Positions 26,735-35,195 of a DNA stretch of 64,000 nucleotides are shown one piece after another. The stretch comes from Streptomyces sp. CB02056 (GTDB taxonomy: Bacteria > Actinomycetota > Actinomycetes > Streptomycetales > Streptomycetaceae). The stretch covers positions 407,147 through 471,146 of the forward strand of contig NZ_LIPD01000003.1 of assembly GCF_001905545.1 (NCBI RefSeq), given 5' to 3'. Position numbers and translations under genes: made by a program. The number at the start of each line of letters is the position of its first letter. Positions within the stretch are counted from its first letter, which is position 1. The notes below the pieces were generated by a model. That model saw only the letters and a program-made list of their open reading frames with translations, had not been told where the DNA came from and ran no database searches.

Positions 26735-28264
26735 ATGAGCACCTCACTGAACACCCGGCGGCCCACCGAGGCCGAGACAGGGGCAACGGCGCCGACGGCC
26801 CCCAAGGGGCTGCTGCCGGTCGTCCTGACCGCCACCTTCATGACCGCCCTCGACATCTTCGTCGTCAACGTCGCCCTCCCCTCCCTCCAGGGCGACCTCG
26901 GCGCCGGCCCGGCCGCCGTCCAGTGGGTGATGGCCGGCTTCAGCCTGGCCCTCGCGGCCGGCCTGGTCACCGCCGGCCGCCTCGGCGACCGGTACGGCCG
27001 CCGCCGGGTGTTCGGGCTCGGCCTGGCCTTCTTCACCCTCGCCTCCACCGCCTGCGGCCTCGCCCCCACGGCGGCCGCGCTGGTCGGCGCCCGGGTGGCG
27101 CAGGGCCTGTCGGCGGCGCTGATGGGTCCGCAGGTGCTGGCGATCCTGCGGACCGCGTTCAGCGGAGCCGCCCAGGCTCGGGCCTTCGCCCGGTACGGGC
27201 TGACCATGGGCGTCGGCGCGGTGTTCGGCCAGCTGATCGGGGGGCTGCTGATCCGCGCCGACCTCTTCGGCCTCGGCTGGCGCAGCTGCTTCCTGATCAA
27301 CCTGCCGATCGGACTGGCCGCCCTCCCGCTGGTCCGCCGCAGCCTGCCGGAGTCCCGCGCCCCGCAGCGGCCCGGCCTGGACCCGGTGGGCGTGCTGCTG
27401 GTCACCACCGCGCTGACCGGCCTGGTGCTGCCGCTGATCCAGGGCCCGCAGCTGCACTGGCCGCTGTGGACCGGGCTCTGCCTGGGCGGCTCGCTCGCCC
27501 TGCTGGCCGTCTTCGCCGTGCACCAGCACCGCGCCACCACCGCCACCGCCACCGCCACCACCGCCGCCACGGCCACCACCGCGACCACCCCGCTGGTCGA
27601 CACCCGGCTCTTCCGCGACCGCGCCTTCAGCGCCGGCCTGCTCGCCCAACTAGCCTTCTGGCTGGGCCAGGGCTCCTTCTTCCTGGTGCTCGCCCTGCAC
27701 CTCCAGTTCGGCCGCGGCCTGGACGCGCTGGGCGCCGGACTGGTCTTCACCGCGATCGGCCTGGGCTACCTGATCACCTCCAACACCACCCACCGCGTCA
27801 CCGCCCGCCTCGGCGAGCGCCGCACCATCGCCCTCGGCGGGCTGCTGATGGCCCTCGGGCTGGGCCTGCTGGCCCTCACCGCGTACGGCGCCGCGGACGG
27901 CGGCGTCCGGTGGCTGGCGCCCGGGCTGTTCGTGGACGGCCTCGGCATGGGCCTGGTGATCGCCCCAGTGACCTCGGTGGTCCTGGCCGGCGTCGAGCCG
28001 CGGCTGGCCGGCTCCGCGGCCGGGGTGGTGTCCACCGTGCAGCAGGTCGGCGGGGCGCTCGGGATCGCGCTGATCGGCCTGGTCTACTACGGCGCCGGCG
28101 ACCCGGCCGCCGCCTTCGGCCGCAGCGTCCTGGCCCTGGCGGTGCTGGAGCTGGTGCTCGTGGGCCTGGTCCGGTTCCTGCCGCGCGGAGCACACGGGGC
28201 CCACGGAGCGGCCGAAGCGCACCGAGCGCACGAAGCGCCGCACGAAGCGCCGCGCGAGGGCTGA
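26735..28264 (+). CDS. MFS drug exporter (DHA2, EmrB/QacA-like)
   Basis: This is a 509-residue transporter with about 14 predicted helices. DHA2 motifs are visible: LDIFVVNVALPSLQ in helix 1, GRLGDRYGRRRVF (motif A), and a helix-5 GAVFGQLIGGLL region resembling motif C. A low-complexity Ala/Thr linker (codons at about 27536-27597) sits in the loop between the central helices. The C-tail HGAHGAAEAHRAHEAPHEAP is repeat-like. It probably exports a toxic small molecule; the divergent LuxR protein is a likely regulator. Confidence 0.9.
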   Translation: MSTSLNTRRPTEAETGATAPTAPKGLLPVVLTATFMTALDIFVVNVALPSLQGDLGAGPAAVQWVMAGFSLALAAGLVTAGRLGDRYGRRRVFGLGLAFFTLASTACGLAPTAAALVGARVAQGLSAALMGPQVLAILRTAFSGAAQARAFARYGLTMGVGAVFGQLIGGLLIRADLFGLGWRSCFLINLPIGLAALPLVRRSLPESRAPQRPGLDPVGVLLVTTALTGLVLPLIQGPQLHWPLWTGLCLGGSLALLAVFAVHQHRATTATATATTAATATTATTPLVDTRLFRDRAFSAGLLAQLAFWLGQGSFFLVLALHLQFGRGLDALGAGLVFTAIGLGYLITSNTTHRVTARLGERRTIALGGLLMALGLGLLALTAYGAADGGVRWLAPGLFVDGLGMGLVIAPVTSVVLAGVEPRLAGSAAGVVSTVQQVGGALGIALIGLVYYGAGDPAAAFGRSVLALAVLELVLVGLVRFLPRGAHGAHGAAEAHRAHEAPHEAPREG

Positions 28265-28459
28265 CCCCGGCATGGCCCCGGGCACCCGCCCCGGCCCCAC
28301 GGAACCCGGGCCCCGGGCCGGGCGTTCGTGGACGCCCCGGCCGCCGCGCATGGCAACGCCTGCACCGGCACCCCGCCGCCACCCCGGCGGCACGGGGCGG
28401 GTGGGCCGAAGCCCACCCGCCCGTTCCCTTCCCTCCCCCCGATCGGGTTGGATGGTCGG

Positions 28460-30316
28460 ATGAGCGAGGAGAAGAGCGCCGTACCGGCGTGGGAGCAGCG
28501 GTTCAGGGCGGCCCGGGTGTCGCTGCCCGACTGGGCCGAGGACGCCCCCGACCGGTCGCTGTACGTGTCCAACGCGACCGGCACCTACGAGGTCTACGCC
28601 TGGGACCGCACCACCGGCGCCCACCGTCGGGTCACCGACCGTCCGAACGGCACCACCGACGCCGAGCTGTCCCCCGACGGCGACTGGGTCTGGTGGTTCG
28701 ACGACCACGACGGCGACGAGTTCGGCGTCTGGCGCCGCCAGCCGTTCGCGGGCGGCCCCGACGAGGAGGCCGTGCCCGGCCTCGCCGCCTCCTACTCGGC
28801 CGGCCTGGCCCTGGGCCGCGACGGCACCGTGGTGGTCGGCCGCTCGACCGACGAGGACGGCACCACCCTGCACCTGCGCCGCCCCGGCGCCACCGTGCCG
28901 GTCGAGGTCTACCGGCACGAGGAGTACGGCGGCATCGGCGACCTCAGCCACGACAGCACCCTGCTCGCCATCGACCACACCGAGCACGGCGACGCGATGC
29001 ACTCCGCGATCCGGGTCGTGCGCATCGCCGCCGACGGCGGCGTCGAGACCGTCGCCGAGCTGGACGAGGTCACCGGCCGGGACGAGCCGCGCGGCGTCGC
29101 CTGCCTGGGCTTCGCCCCGGTCGAGGGCGACACCCGCCTGCTGGTCGCCCACCAGCGCACCGGCCGCTGGGAGCCGATGATCTGGGACGTCGCCACCGGC
29201 GCCGAGACCGCCCTTCCGCTGCGCGACGAGCAGGGCCGCGAGCTGCCCGGCGACGTCTCCGCGCAGTGGCGCCCCGGCGCCGAGGCGCTGCTGGTGGAGC
29301 ACGAGTACGAGGCGCGCAGCGAGCTGTTCTCGTACGCGCTCGCCGACGGCCGGCTGACCCGCCTGGAGACCCCGCGCGGCACCGTCAGCGGCGCCACCGC
29401 CCGTCCGGACGGCACCGTCGAGTACCTGTGGTCCTCCGCCGCCGAGCCCTCCGCCGTCCGCTCCACCGCCGGGACGGTCGTGCTGCGGGCGCCCGGCGCG
29501 GTGCCGCCCGGTTCGGTGCCGGTCGAGGACGTCTGGGTGGACGGGCCCGGCGGGCGGGTGCACGCCCTGGTACAGCGGCCGGCGACGCCCGCGCAGGGCC
29601 CGTACCCGACCGTGTTCGAGATCCACGGCGGCCCGACGCACCACGACAGCGACTCCTTCGCCGCCGGTCCGGCCGCCTGGCTGGACCACGGCTTCGCGGT
29701 GGTCCGGGTCAACTACCGCGGCTCGACCGGCTACGGCCAGGCCTGGACGGACGCGCTGCACGAGCGGGTCGGCCTGATCGAGCTGGAGGACATCGCGGCG
29801 GTCCGCGCCTGGGCCGTCGACAGCGGCCTCGCCGACCCGGCCCGGCTGGTCCTCACCGGCGGCAGCTGGGGCGGCTACCTGACCCTGCTCGGCCTCGGCG
29901 TCCAGCCCGACGACTGGGCCCTCGGCCTCGCCGCCGTCCCGGTCGCGGACTACCACACCGCGTACGCCGACGAGATGGAGGCGCTCAAGTCGCTGGACCG
30001 CACGCTCTTCGGCGGCACCCCGGAGGAGGTCCCGGAGCGCTTCACCGCCTCCTCGCCGCTGACCTACGTCGAGCGGGTGCGGGTACCGGTCTACATCAGC
30101 GCCGGGGTCAACGACCCGCGCTGCCCGATCCGGCAGATCGACAACTACGTCGAGCGGCTGGAGCTGCTCGGCAAGCCGCACGAGGTGTACCGCTTCGACG
30201 CCGGGCACGGCTCGCTGGTGGTGGAGGAGCGGATCAAGCAGCTGCGACTGGAGATCGACTTCGTACGGCGGCACCTGGGCACGGCCGGGCGTGACGGAGA
30301 CGGAGGGGCTGCGTGA
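28460..30316 (+). CDS. S9-family prolyl oligopeptidase-like peptidase
   Basis: This is a 618-residue enzyme. The N-terminal beta-propeller (residues 20-370) is followed by the alpha/beta hydrolase domain. The catalytic serine is in GGSWGGYLTLLG, the aspartate in GVNDPRCPI and the histidine in AGHGSLV; FEIHGGPTHHDSDSF is the oxyanion strand. It has no signal peptide and is probably cytoplasmic acylaminoacyl-peptidase/DPP-like. The start ATG follows a 195-bp gap after the MFS gene. Its stop overlaps the GTG of the lipoprotein gene (GTGA). Confidence 0.93.
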   Translation: MSEEKSAVPAWEQRFRAARVSLPDWAEDAPDRSLYVSNATGTYEVYAWDRTTGAHRRVTDRPNGTTDAELSPDGDWVWWFDDHDGDEFGVWRRQPFAGGPDEEAVPGLAASYSAGLALGRDGTVVVGRSTDEDGTTLHLRRPGATVPVEVYRHEEYGGIGDLSHDSTLLAIDHTEHGDAMHSAIRVVRIAADGGVETVAELDEVTGRDEPRGVACLGFAPVEGDTRLLVAHQRTGRWEPMIWDVATGAETALPLRDEQGRELPGDVSAQWRPGAEALLVEHEYEARSELFSYALADGRLTRLETPRGTVSGATARPDGTVEYLWSSAAEPSAVRSTAGTVVLRAPGAVPPGSVPVEDVWVDGPGGRVHALVQRPATPAQGPYPTVFEIHGGPTHHDSDSFAAGPAAWLDHGFAVVRVNYRGSTGYGQAWTDALHERVGLIELEDIAAVRAWAVDSGLADPARLVLTGGSWGGYLTLLGLGVQPDDWALGLAAVPVADYHTAYADEMEALKSLDRTLFGGTPEEVPERFTASSPLTYVERVRVPVYISAGVNDPRCPIRQIDNYVERLELLGKPHEVYRFDAGHGSLVVEERIKQLRLEIDFVRRHLGTAGRDGDGGAA

Positions 30317-30921
30317 GACGCCTGCTGATGCTCGCGGGGGTAGCGGTCGCCGGGGCCCTGGTGCTCACCGGCTGCTCGGGCTCACAGCGGAACACCGCGG
30401 CCTGCCCGCCCCCGACCGGCCCGCCGGTACCGAGCTCCTCGGCCGTCGCGCCCGCGCCGGCCGTGCCCGCGTCACCGACCGCCGCCGCGACGCCGCCCGC
30501 CGGCGCCACACCGCCCGCCGCGCCGCCCGTCAGTCCGCACGCCGGCACCGCGACCAAGGCGGGCGCGGCGGGTCCGGGGGCGGCCGTCGTACGGGCGGTG
30601 TACACGCCGCCCGCGGACGGGGGCGACCCGGTCCAGCTCGCCAAGGGGGGCGGCAAGAACGGCTCGTCCGGTTCGAAGGGGTCGGGGTCCAAGGGCTCCA
30701 AGACCGGTCGCAGCGTGCACCACCACATCGACCACTACGACTCCGACGACCACAACGGCGGCGGCAACGGCAACGGCCACTGCCACAGCGACCCGACGCC
30801 GCTGCCCACCGGCTCGTCGACCCCGACCCAGCCGCTGCTCCCCCCGCAGACGCCGACGCCGACGACGCCCCCGCCGGCGGTCAAGCCGACACCGGCACCG
30901 GCCCTGCCGACCAAGCGCTGA
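30313..30921 (+). CDS. Putative lipoprotein with His/Asp-rich segment
   Basis: This is a 202-residue secreted protein. The signal peptide MRRLLMLAGVAVAGALVLTG ends in the lipobox LTGC. The mature part is low-complexity Pro/Ala/Thr-rich, with a Ser/Gly/Lys stretch and then HHHIDHYDSDDHN plus HCHSD, a plausible metal-binding patch. No known domain is recognised. The GTG start overlaps the peptidase stop, so the two are translationally coupled; the lipoprotein may be a surface metal binder. Confidence 0.75.
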   Translation: MRRLLMLAGVAVAGALVLTGCSGSQRNTAACPPPTGPPVPSSSAVAPAPAVPASPTAAATPPAGATPPAAPPVSPHAGTATKAGAAGPGAAVVRAVYTPPADGGDPVQLAKGGGKNGSSGSKGSGSKGSKTGRSVHHHIDHYDSDDHNGGGNGNGHCHSDPTPLPTGSSTPTQPLLPPQTPTPTTPPPAVKPTPAPALPTKR

Positions 30922-30961
30922 GCCGGGGCGGCCGAGCGCCGAGCCGGGGCGGCCGAGCGCC
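30920..30961. repeat. 21-bp tandem duplication
   Basis: Two exact copies of a 21-bp unit (starting GAGCCGGGGCGG) lie immediately after the lipoprotein gene, followed by a degenerate third start. Confidence 0.8.
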
Positions 30962-30991
30962 GAACCGGCGTCTGCGTCAAGGCGCCGCCGG

Positions 30992-31771
30992 TCAATCCAG
31001 GACCGGGTCCAGCCCGAGGGCCCGGTCCTGCTCCGCCTCCGCCTCCCGGCGCACCAGGCGGTACCACATGAAGACCACGAACCCGCCGAAGACGAACCAC
31101 TCCAGGGTGTAGCCCAGGTTCTGGAACGCGCGCAGGGTGAGCCCGTCGCCGCCCTGCGGCTGCACGGTCGGTACGGAGGCCAGCCCGGCGGGCGCGTCGT
31201 CGGCGGCCACCCAGCCGTCGTACCAGCCGTCGTACTCCAGCACGTTCAGCAGCGAGGCCCGGTTGATCATGCCGAGCTGCCCGGCGGGCAGACCGCCCGC
31301 CACCGCGCCGTTGCTGCCCACCGACTCGTTGGCCTGGAGGCGCCCGGTCACCGTCACCTCTCCGCCCGGCGGCGGCCCGGCGACAGCCGGGTCCCCGGCC
31401 GACCAGCCGCGCACCACGGCGACGGCGTGTCCGTCGGCGGTGCGCAGCGGGGTGAGCACGTAGTAGCCCTGCTTGCCGTCCACCACGCGGTTGGGGACGA
31501 GCAGTTGGTGCTCGCCGTCGTAGCTGCCGGTCACCGTGACGGTCCTGCCGACGGTTTCCGTGCTCACCTGCGGGGTCGCCTGGTTGAGCAGCGCGTCGAT
31601 CGGCCGGGCGTCACCCGAAGCGGTGACCGCCTGCTTGGCCTCCTGGTGCGTGGACACCCGGTCCTCGAAGCGGCCGAGCTGCCAGGAACCCAGCCACAGG
31701 CAGACCGCCACGGCCGCCACGGCCACGACGGTGCCGCCGAGCCAGCGCGGAGTCAGGAGGAACCGGTACAC
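30992..31771 (-). CDS. SURF1-family protein
   Basis: This is a 259-residue membrane protein assisting cytochrome oxidase assembly. The first helix (about residues 10-30; GGTVVAVAAVAVCLWLG) is followed directly by the SURF1 signature SWQLGRFEDR. The extracytoplasmic part has YYVLTPLRTADGHAVAVVRGW, and a second helix near the end is YTLEWFVFGGFVVFMWY. GTG at 31771 is preferred over an upstream ATG because the extra 34 residues are Gly/Arg-rich and unlike the family. It is convergent with the lipoprotein gene. Confidence 0.88.
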   Translation of the reverse strand: MYRFLLTPRWLGGTVVAVAAVAVCLWLGSWQLGRFEDRVSTHQEAKQAVTASGDARPIDALLNQATPQVSTETVGRTVTVTGSYDGEHQLLVPNRVVDGKQGYYVLTPLRTADGHAVAVVRGWSAGDPAVAGPPPGGEVTVTGRLQANESVGSNGAVAGGLPAGQLGMINRASLLNVLEYDGWYDGWVAADDAPAGLASVPTVQPQGGDGLTLRAFQNLGYTLEWFVFGGFVVFMWYRLVRREAEAEQDRALGLDPVLD

Positions 31772-31897
31772 ACCCCCACGGTATCCACTCCTCACACCCG
31801 CCCCGTCCCCCGGGCCCCGCACACGGCCGCCTCCGGCCGGTCGCCCCGGCCCCTCCTCTACATCGGCGGCCACGCTCAGGCCGTCGTCACCGAGCCG

Positions 31898-33226
31898 TCA
31901 CCGAGCCGTCGGCGAGCCCGACGGCTGCGGCGCCGGGCCGCCCAGCCCCTGGACGCCGCCGCGGTAGACGGTGCCGCTGCACGCCACCGGCAGGGTCGCC
32001 GTGGCGGCCGCCGGGCTGCCGGGGGCGGGGGTGTGGGCGATGGTCACGGCGGGCGGCGCGGTGGTCGGGTTGCCGGTCGGCGTCGCGGTCGGGCTGGGGG
32101 CCGTGGTGGGGCCCGCCGACGGGGACGAGGAGGCCGGCGGGTTGGCGCTGACCTCACTGGTGGGGACGGAGGCCGGGGCGCCGGACTCGGCGGCGGGGAC
32201 GTCCGAGCGCAGGGCCACCTGGTTGACGCTGTTCGACGGGGTGCTCAGGGTGCCCGAGCCGGTACAGGTCTGGTCGGGGACCCAGGCGAACGGCACCCGG
32301 TACCCGGCCCGCGGCGCGAGCACCGGCGGCTCCCCGTCCATCGCGGGCAGGCCGGCGGCCGGGTCGCCCGGGGCGTGGTCGGCGGTGCGGATGCGGCCGC
32401 GGTCGCCGCCGCTGACGGCGGTGACCGCCACCGAGCCCGGCCCGCCGAGCCGACAGCTGCGCCCGGACACGTTGTAGACGGTGAACGAGCCGTAGATCCG
32501 CCCGTCGCCGTCGGCCGTGCCGACCTGGGCGAGGCCCTCACCGAGGTCCGTCCGGGTGCAGAGCGGGACGATGCCGCCGTCACCGGCGCCGGAGGTCCCG
32601 CTGGGCGCGACGCCGCCGTCGGTGCTCGCCTGCCCGCCGCCGGGGCTGTGCGGGGCCGAGGCCGTACCGGGCGGCGGGGTGGTGTCGCCGGGGCCGCTCG
32701 GGTTCGCGTGCGAGGCCGCCCCGGTGCCGCCGGTCGTCCCGGCGGTGCCGCTGGGCGAGGTGGCGGCCGGGCTCTTGGCGTCGGCCGAGCCGGGGCCGCC
32801 GGAGAGCCCGAGGTGCTCCCCCTCGTGCAGGACGGGCAGGCCGATCGCGACGACGAAGGCGAGCGCGGCCGCCCCGGTCCAGGCACCGCGCCGGGCGGCC
32901 CGGCGGCGGGGCACCGCCCGCCGGATCCGCGGCAGCCCGCCGGCCGCGGGCTGGATGCCGGAGACGGCGCCGTGCAGGAGCTCGCGCACCGCCCGTTCCT
33001 CGGTGGACAGGGACAGCAGCTCCTCCGGGGCCTCGGCCCCGGGCCTGCTCGCTCTGGAAGCGCCGAGCCCGGTCGCCCCGAGCCCGGTCGCCCCGAGCCC
33101 GGTCGCCCCGGGCCCGGTCGCCCCGGGCTCGTTCGCCCCGGGCGTCCCCGGTCCGTTCACCTCAGGCCCGCCCGCCTCCGGAGTGCCGTCCGCCGGCCGC
33201 CGTCGGTCGCCGTCCGCCTCAGCCAT
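31898..33226 (-). CDS. Membrane protein coupled to an ECF sigma factor, DUF4232-like outer domain
   Basis: This is a 442-residue protein. The N-terminal cytoplasmic part holds GATGL repeats and EELLSLSTEERAVRELLHGAV. A single membrane helix (about residues 118-135, WTGAAALAFVVAIGLPVL) leads to a Ser/Pro/Thr-rich linker and a DUF4232-like extracellular domain around LCTRTDLGEGLAQVG ... VYNVSGRSCRLGGPG. Its ATG overlaps the sigma gene stop by 8 bp, so it is the probable sigma-factor regulator. The zinc anti-sigma motif H-X3-C-X2-C is not visible, so anti-sigma function is inferred only from position. Confidence 0.65.
   Translation of the reverse strand: MAEADGDRRRPADGTPEAGGPEVNGPGTPGANEPGATGPGATGLGATGLGATGLGASRASRPGAEAPEELLSLSTEERAVRELLHGAVSGIQPAAGGLPRIRRAVPRRRAARRGAWTGAAALAFVVAIGLPVLHEGEHLGLSGGPGSADAKSPAATSPSGTAGTTGGTGAASHANPSGPGDTTPPPGTASAPHSPGGGQASTDGGVAPSGTSGAGDGGIVPLCTRTDLGEGLAQVGTADGDGRIYGSFTVYNVSGRSCRLGGPGSVAVTAVSGGDRGRIRTADHAPGDPAAGLPAMDGEPPVLAPRAGYRVPFAWVPDQTCTGSGTLSTPSNSVNQVALRSDVPAAESGAPASVPTSEVSANPPASSSPSAGPTTAPSPTATPTGNPTTAPPAVTIAHTPAPGSPAAATATLPVACSGTVYRGGVQGLGGPAPQPSGSPTAR
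33065..33139. repeat. 15-bp in-frame tandem repeat, 5 units
   Basis: Five 15-bp units (three exact, two with point changes) lie within the N-terminus of the sigma-linked membrane protein and encode repeated GATGL/GATGP pentapeptides. Each unit preserves frame, so length variation would alter the cytoplasmic linker without breaking the gene. Confidence 0.85.
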
Positions 33227-33764
33227 GTCCGGCCGCCATCTGGACGCGCAGGGCGGCGAGCCCGCGCGAGCCGTAGGCCTTCACCGAGCCGAGCGAGATG
33301 CCCAGGGTCTCGGCGACCTGCGCCTCCGTCATGTCCACGAAGTAACGCAGCACCAGAACCTCCCGCTGACGGCGTTGCAGACCACGCAGCGCGGCCTTCA
33401 ACTGGTCGCGCTCCAGGGCATCGTAAGCACCTTCTTCTGCACTGGCCATGTCAGGCATGGGCTTCGGCAGCAGTCGCAGCCCGAGGATGCGGCGGCGCAG
33501 CGTGGAGCGGGACAGGTTGACGACCGTCTGCCGCAGGTACGCCAGGGTCTTCTCGGGCTCGCGCACCCGGCGCCGGGCGGCGTGCACCCGGATGAACGCC
33601 TCCTGGACGACGTCCTCGCAGGTCGAGAGGTCGTCGAGGAGCAGCGCGGCGAGCCGCAGCAGCGAGCGGTAGTGCGCCTGGTAGGTCGCGGTGAGCAGGT
33701 CCTCGCTGGTACCCGCGTCGGTACCGGCACCGGAGTCCGCCGCACCGGGTGCGGCCGCCGTCAT
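33219..33764 (-). CDS. ECF-type RNA polymerase sigma factor (SigE-family-like)
   Basis: This is a 181-residue sigma factor. Region 2 is ATYQAHYRSLLRLAALLLDD with CEDVVQEAFIRVHAA. Region 4 is AALRGLQRRQREVLVLRYFV with MTEAQVAETLGISLGSVKAYGSRGLAAL. The inter-domain linker is short, as in ECF factors. The ATG at 33764 follows a GGAAGAAG ribosome site; the longer frame upstream adds an atypical leader. Eight bases overlap with the next gene, which encodes the probable membrane regulator. Confidence 0.93.
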   Translation of the reverse strand: MTAAAPGAADSGAGTDAGTSEDLLTATYQAHYRSLLRLAALLLDDLSTCEDVVQEAFIRVHAARRRVREPEKTLAYLRQTVVNLSRSTLRRRILGLRLLPKPMPDMASAEEGAYDALERDQLKAALRGLQRRQREVLVLRYFVDMTEAQVAETLGISLGSVKAYGSRGLAALRVQMAAGHG

Positions 33765-34056
33765 CTGGTCTTCTTCCGGCCTACTCGCAGGCCTCGGGGC
33801 GCGCGAGGGGAAGGACACCGCGGCTCTTGCCGGGATGCCCGCCCTTGCCCCCACCATCACGTTCGCCACGCACGTTGGACACTCGATCCCCTGTCATGGT
33901 TGCCCGGCCCGGGGCCCATTCTTCCGCATCGGCTGAAGAGGCCTCCAGGGGATTCCCACGGGATTCCGGACAGATTGTGTCGAGGAGCGAACACAGGTAT
34001 GGACACAGGTGTGGACACAAGCGGGCACATCGGAACCCGTGAGAGCCCGTCACTCT
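33765..34056. other. Non-coding region upstream of the sigma factor gene
   Basis: This 292-bp gap holds the sigma gene promoter. It has a short local repeat of GGACACAGGT near 33998-34016. No ORF with a ribosome site or recognised RNA is visible. The asd-like gene ends at 34057. Confidence 0.5.
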
Positions 34057-35124
34057 CTAATCCGTCGGCGTTCCCGCCGTCAGCTCCGCCGCCACCAGCT
34101 CGGCCAGCTGCACCAGGTTGAGCGCCGCGCCCTTGCGCAGGTTGTCCCCGCAGAGGAAGAGGTCCAGCGCCTCCGGCTCGTCCAGCGCCCGCCGGACCCG
34201 CCCGACCCAGACCGGGTCCGTCCCGACCACGTCGTTCGGCGTCGGGAACTCGCCCGCCGCCGGGTCGTCGTAGAGGACCACGCCGGGCGCGTCCCGCAGG
34301 ATCTCCTGCGCGTGCTCCTGGGTGACCTCGCGTTCGAACCGCGCGTGCACGGCCAGCGCGTGGGTGCGGACGACGGGGATGTGGACGCAGGTCGCCGAGA
34401 CTTTCAGGGCGGGCAGGCCGAGGACCTTGCGGGACTCGTCGCGGATGCCCATCTCCTCGGCGGACCAGCCGCCGTCGCGCAGCCCGCCGGTCCAGGGCAC
34501 GGCGTTGAGCGCGAGCGGGGCGGCGAACGGCCCCTGATCAGCGATCAGCGCGCGCAGGTCGCCGGTCTGCCGGCCGACCGCGGTGCCCGCCACCAGCCCG
34601 GTCTGCGCGCGCAGCGCCGCCTCGCCGTCGCGGCCCTCGCCGCCGGCGGCCTGGTAGGAGGCGACCACGAGCTGCGCCAGCCCGTACTCGGCGTGCAGCG
34701 CGCCGACCGCGGCGATCATCGCGAGCGTGGTGCCGGCCGGACTGGCGACGATGCCGCGCGGGCGGATCCGCAGCGCGGCCGCGTTGACCTCCGGGACGAC
34801 CAGCGGCACGTCCTCGGCGGTGCGGAAGGCGGCCGAGTCGTCGACCACCACGACGCCCTTGGCCGCCGCGATCGGCGCCCACTGGGCGGAGACCTGGTCG
34901 GGGACGGCGAAGAGCGCGACGTCGATCCCCGCGAAGGCCTCCTCGGCCAGCGGGACGACCCCGACGGTCTCCCCGCGCACCACCGCCGTACGGCCGGCCG
35001 AGCGCGGGGAGGCGACGAGTCGGACCTCGCCCCAGACGTCCTGGCGGAGGGAGAGCAGCCCGAGCAGCACCTCGCCGACCGCGCCGGTGGCGCCGACGAC
35101 GGCGAGGTTGGGACGCCGGGTCAT
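34057..35124 (-). CDS. Aspartate-semialdehyde dehydrogenase homologue lacking the catalytic cysteine
   Basis: This is a 355-residue protein with the NADP fold (VVGATGAVGEVLLGLL) and dimer and substrate landmarks (FRTAEDVPLVVPEVN, SYQAAGGEG, DESRKVLGLP, ASPAGTTLAM). In active family members the nucleophile block reads P-N-C-T-T; here it is P-A-G-T-T, so the catalytic cysteine is glycine (about residue 131) and the preceding asparagine is alanine. The substrate arginine in C-V-R is histidine (CVHIP, about 248), while Gln158 and His255 are kept. I read both codons in the DNA. It lies downstream of aspartokinase, 60 bp away, and is probably a pseudo-enzyme. The overall gene resembles recalled streptomycete asd genes next to ask. 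Confidence 0.88.
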   Translation of the reverse strand: MTRRPNLAVVGATGAVGEVLLGLLSLRQDVWGEVRLVASPRSAGRTAVVRGETVGVVPLAEEAFAGIDVALFAVPDQVSAQWAPIAAAKGVVVVDDSAAFRTAEDVPLVVPEVNAAALRIRPRGIVASPAGTTLAMIAAVGALHAEYGLAQLVVASYQAAGGEGRDGEAALRAQTGLVAGTAVGRQTGDLRALIADQGPFAAPLALNAVPWTGGLRDGGWSAEEMGIRDESRKVLGLPALKVSATCVHIPVVRTHALAVHARFEREVTQEHAQEILRDAPGVVLYDDPAAGEFPTPNDVVGTDPVWVGRVRRALDEPEALDLFLCGDNLRKGAALNLVQLAELVAAELTAGTPTD

Positions 35125-35195
35125 CGCCCGGCGTCCCGGCCCGGTGCCCGGGTCATCGCCCGGTGCTCCCGCTCCGTTCCCGGGTCATCGCCCGG
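35116..35195. repeat. 32-bp tandem triplication across the ask-asd junction
   Basis: CCGGGTCATCGCCCGG occurs at 35116-35131, 35148-35163 and 35180-35195, an exact 32-bp period. The first copy contains the asd-like ATG and the third contains the aspartokinase TGA, so the unit spans the stop/start overlap ATGA. The flanking bases diverge slightly between copies. It is the likely reason for the 60-bp gap between the genes. Confidence 0.85.

Noticed and set aside
34057..35124. Calling the asd homologue a frameshifted pseudogene
   Set aside because: The frame is full length and conserved throughout; only active-site residues are changed, so it is a probable pseudo-enzyme rather than a broken gene.
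35148..35195. Alternative asd starts in the second and third copies of the 32-bp unit
   Set aside because: Their ATGs are 32 and 64 bp upstream of the asd-like ATG, neither a multiple of three, so they cannot extend the protein.
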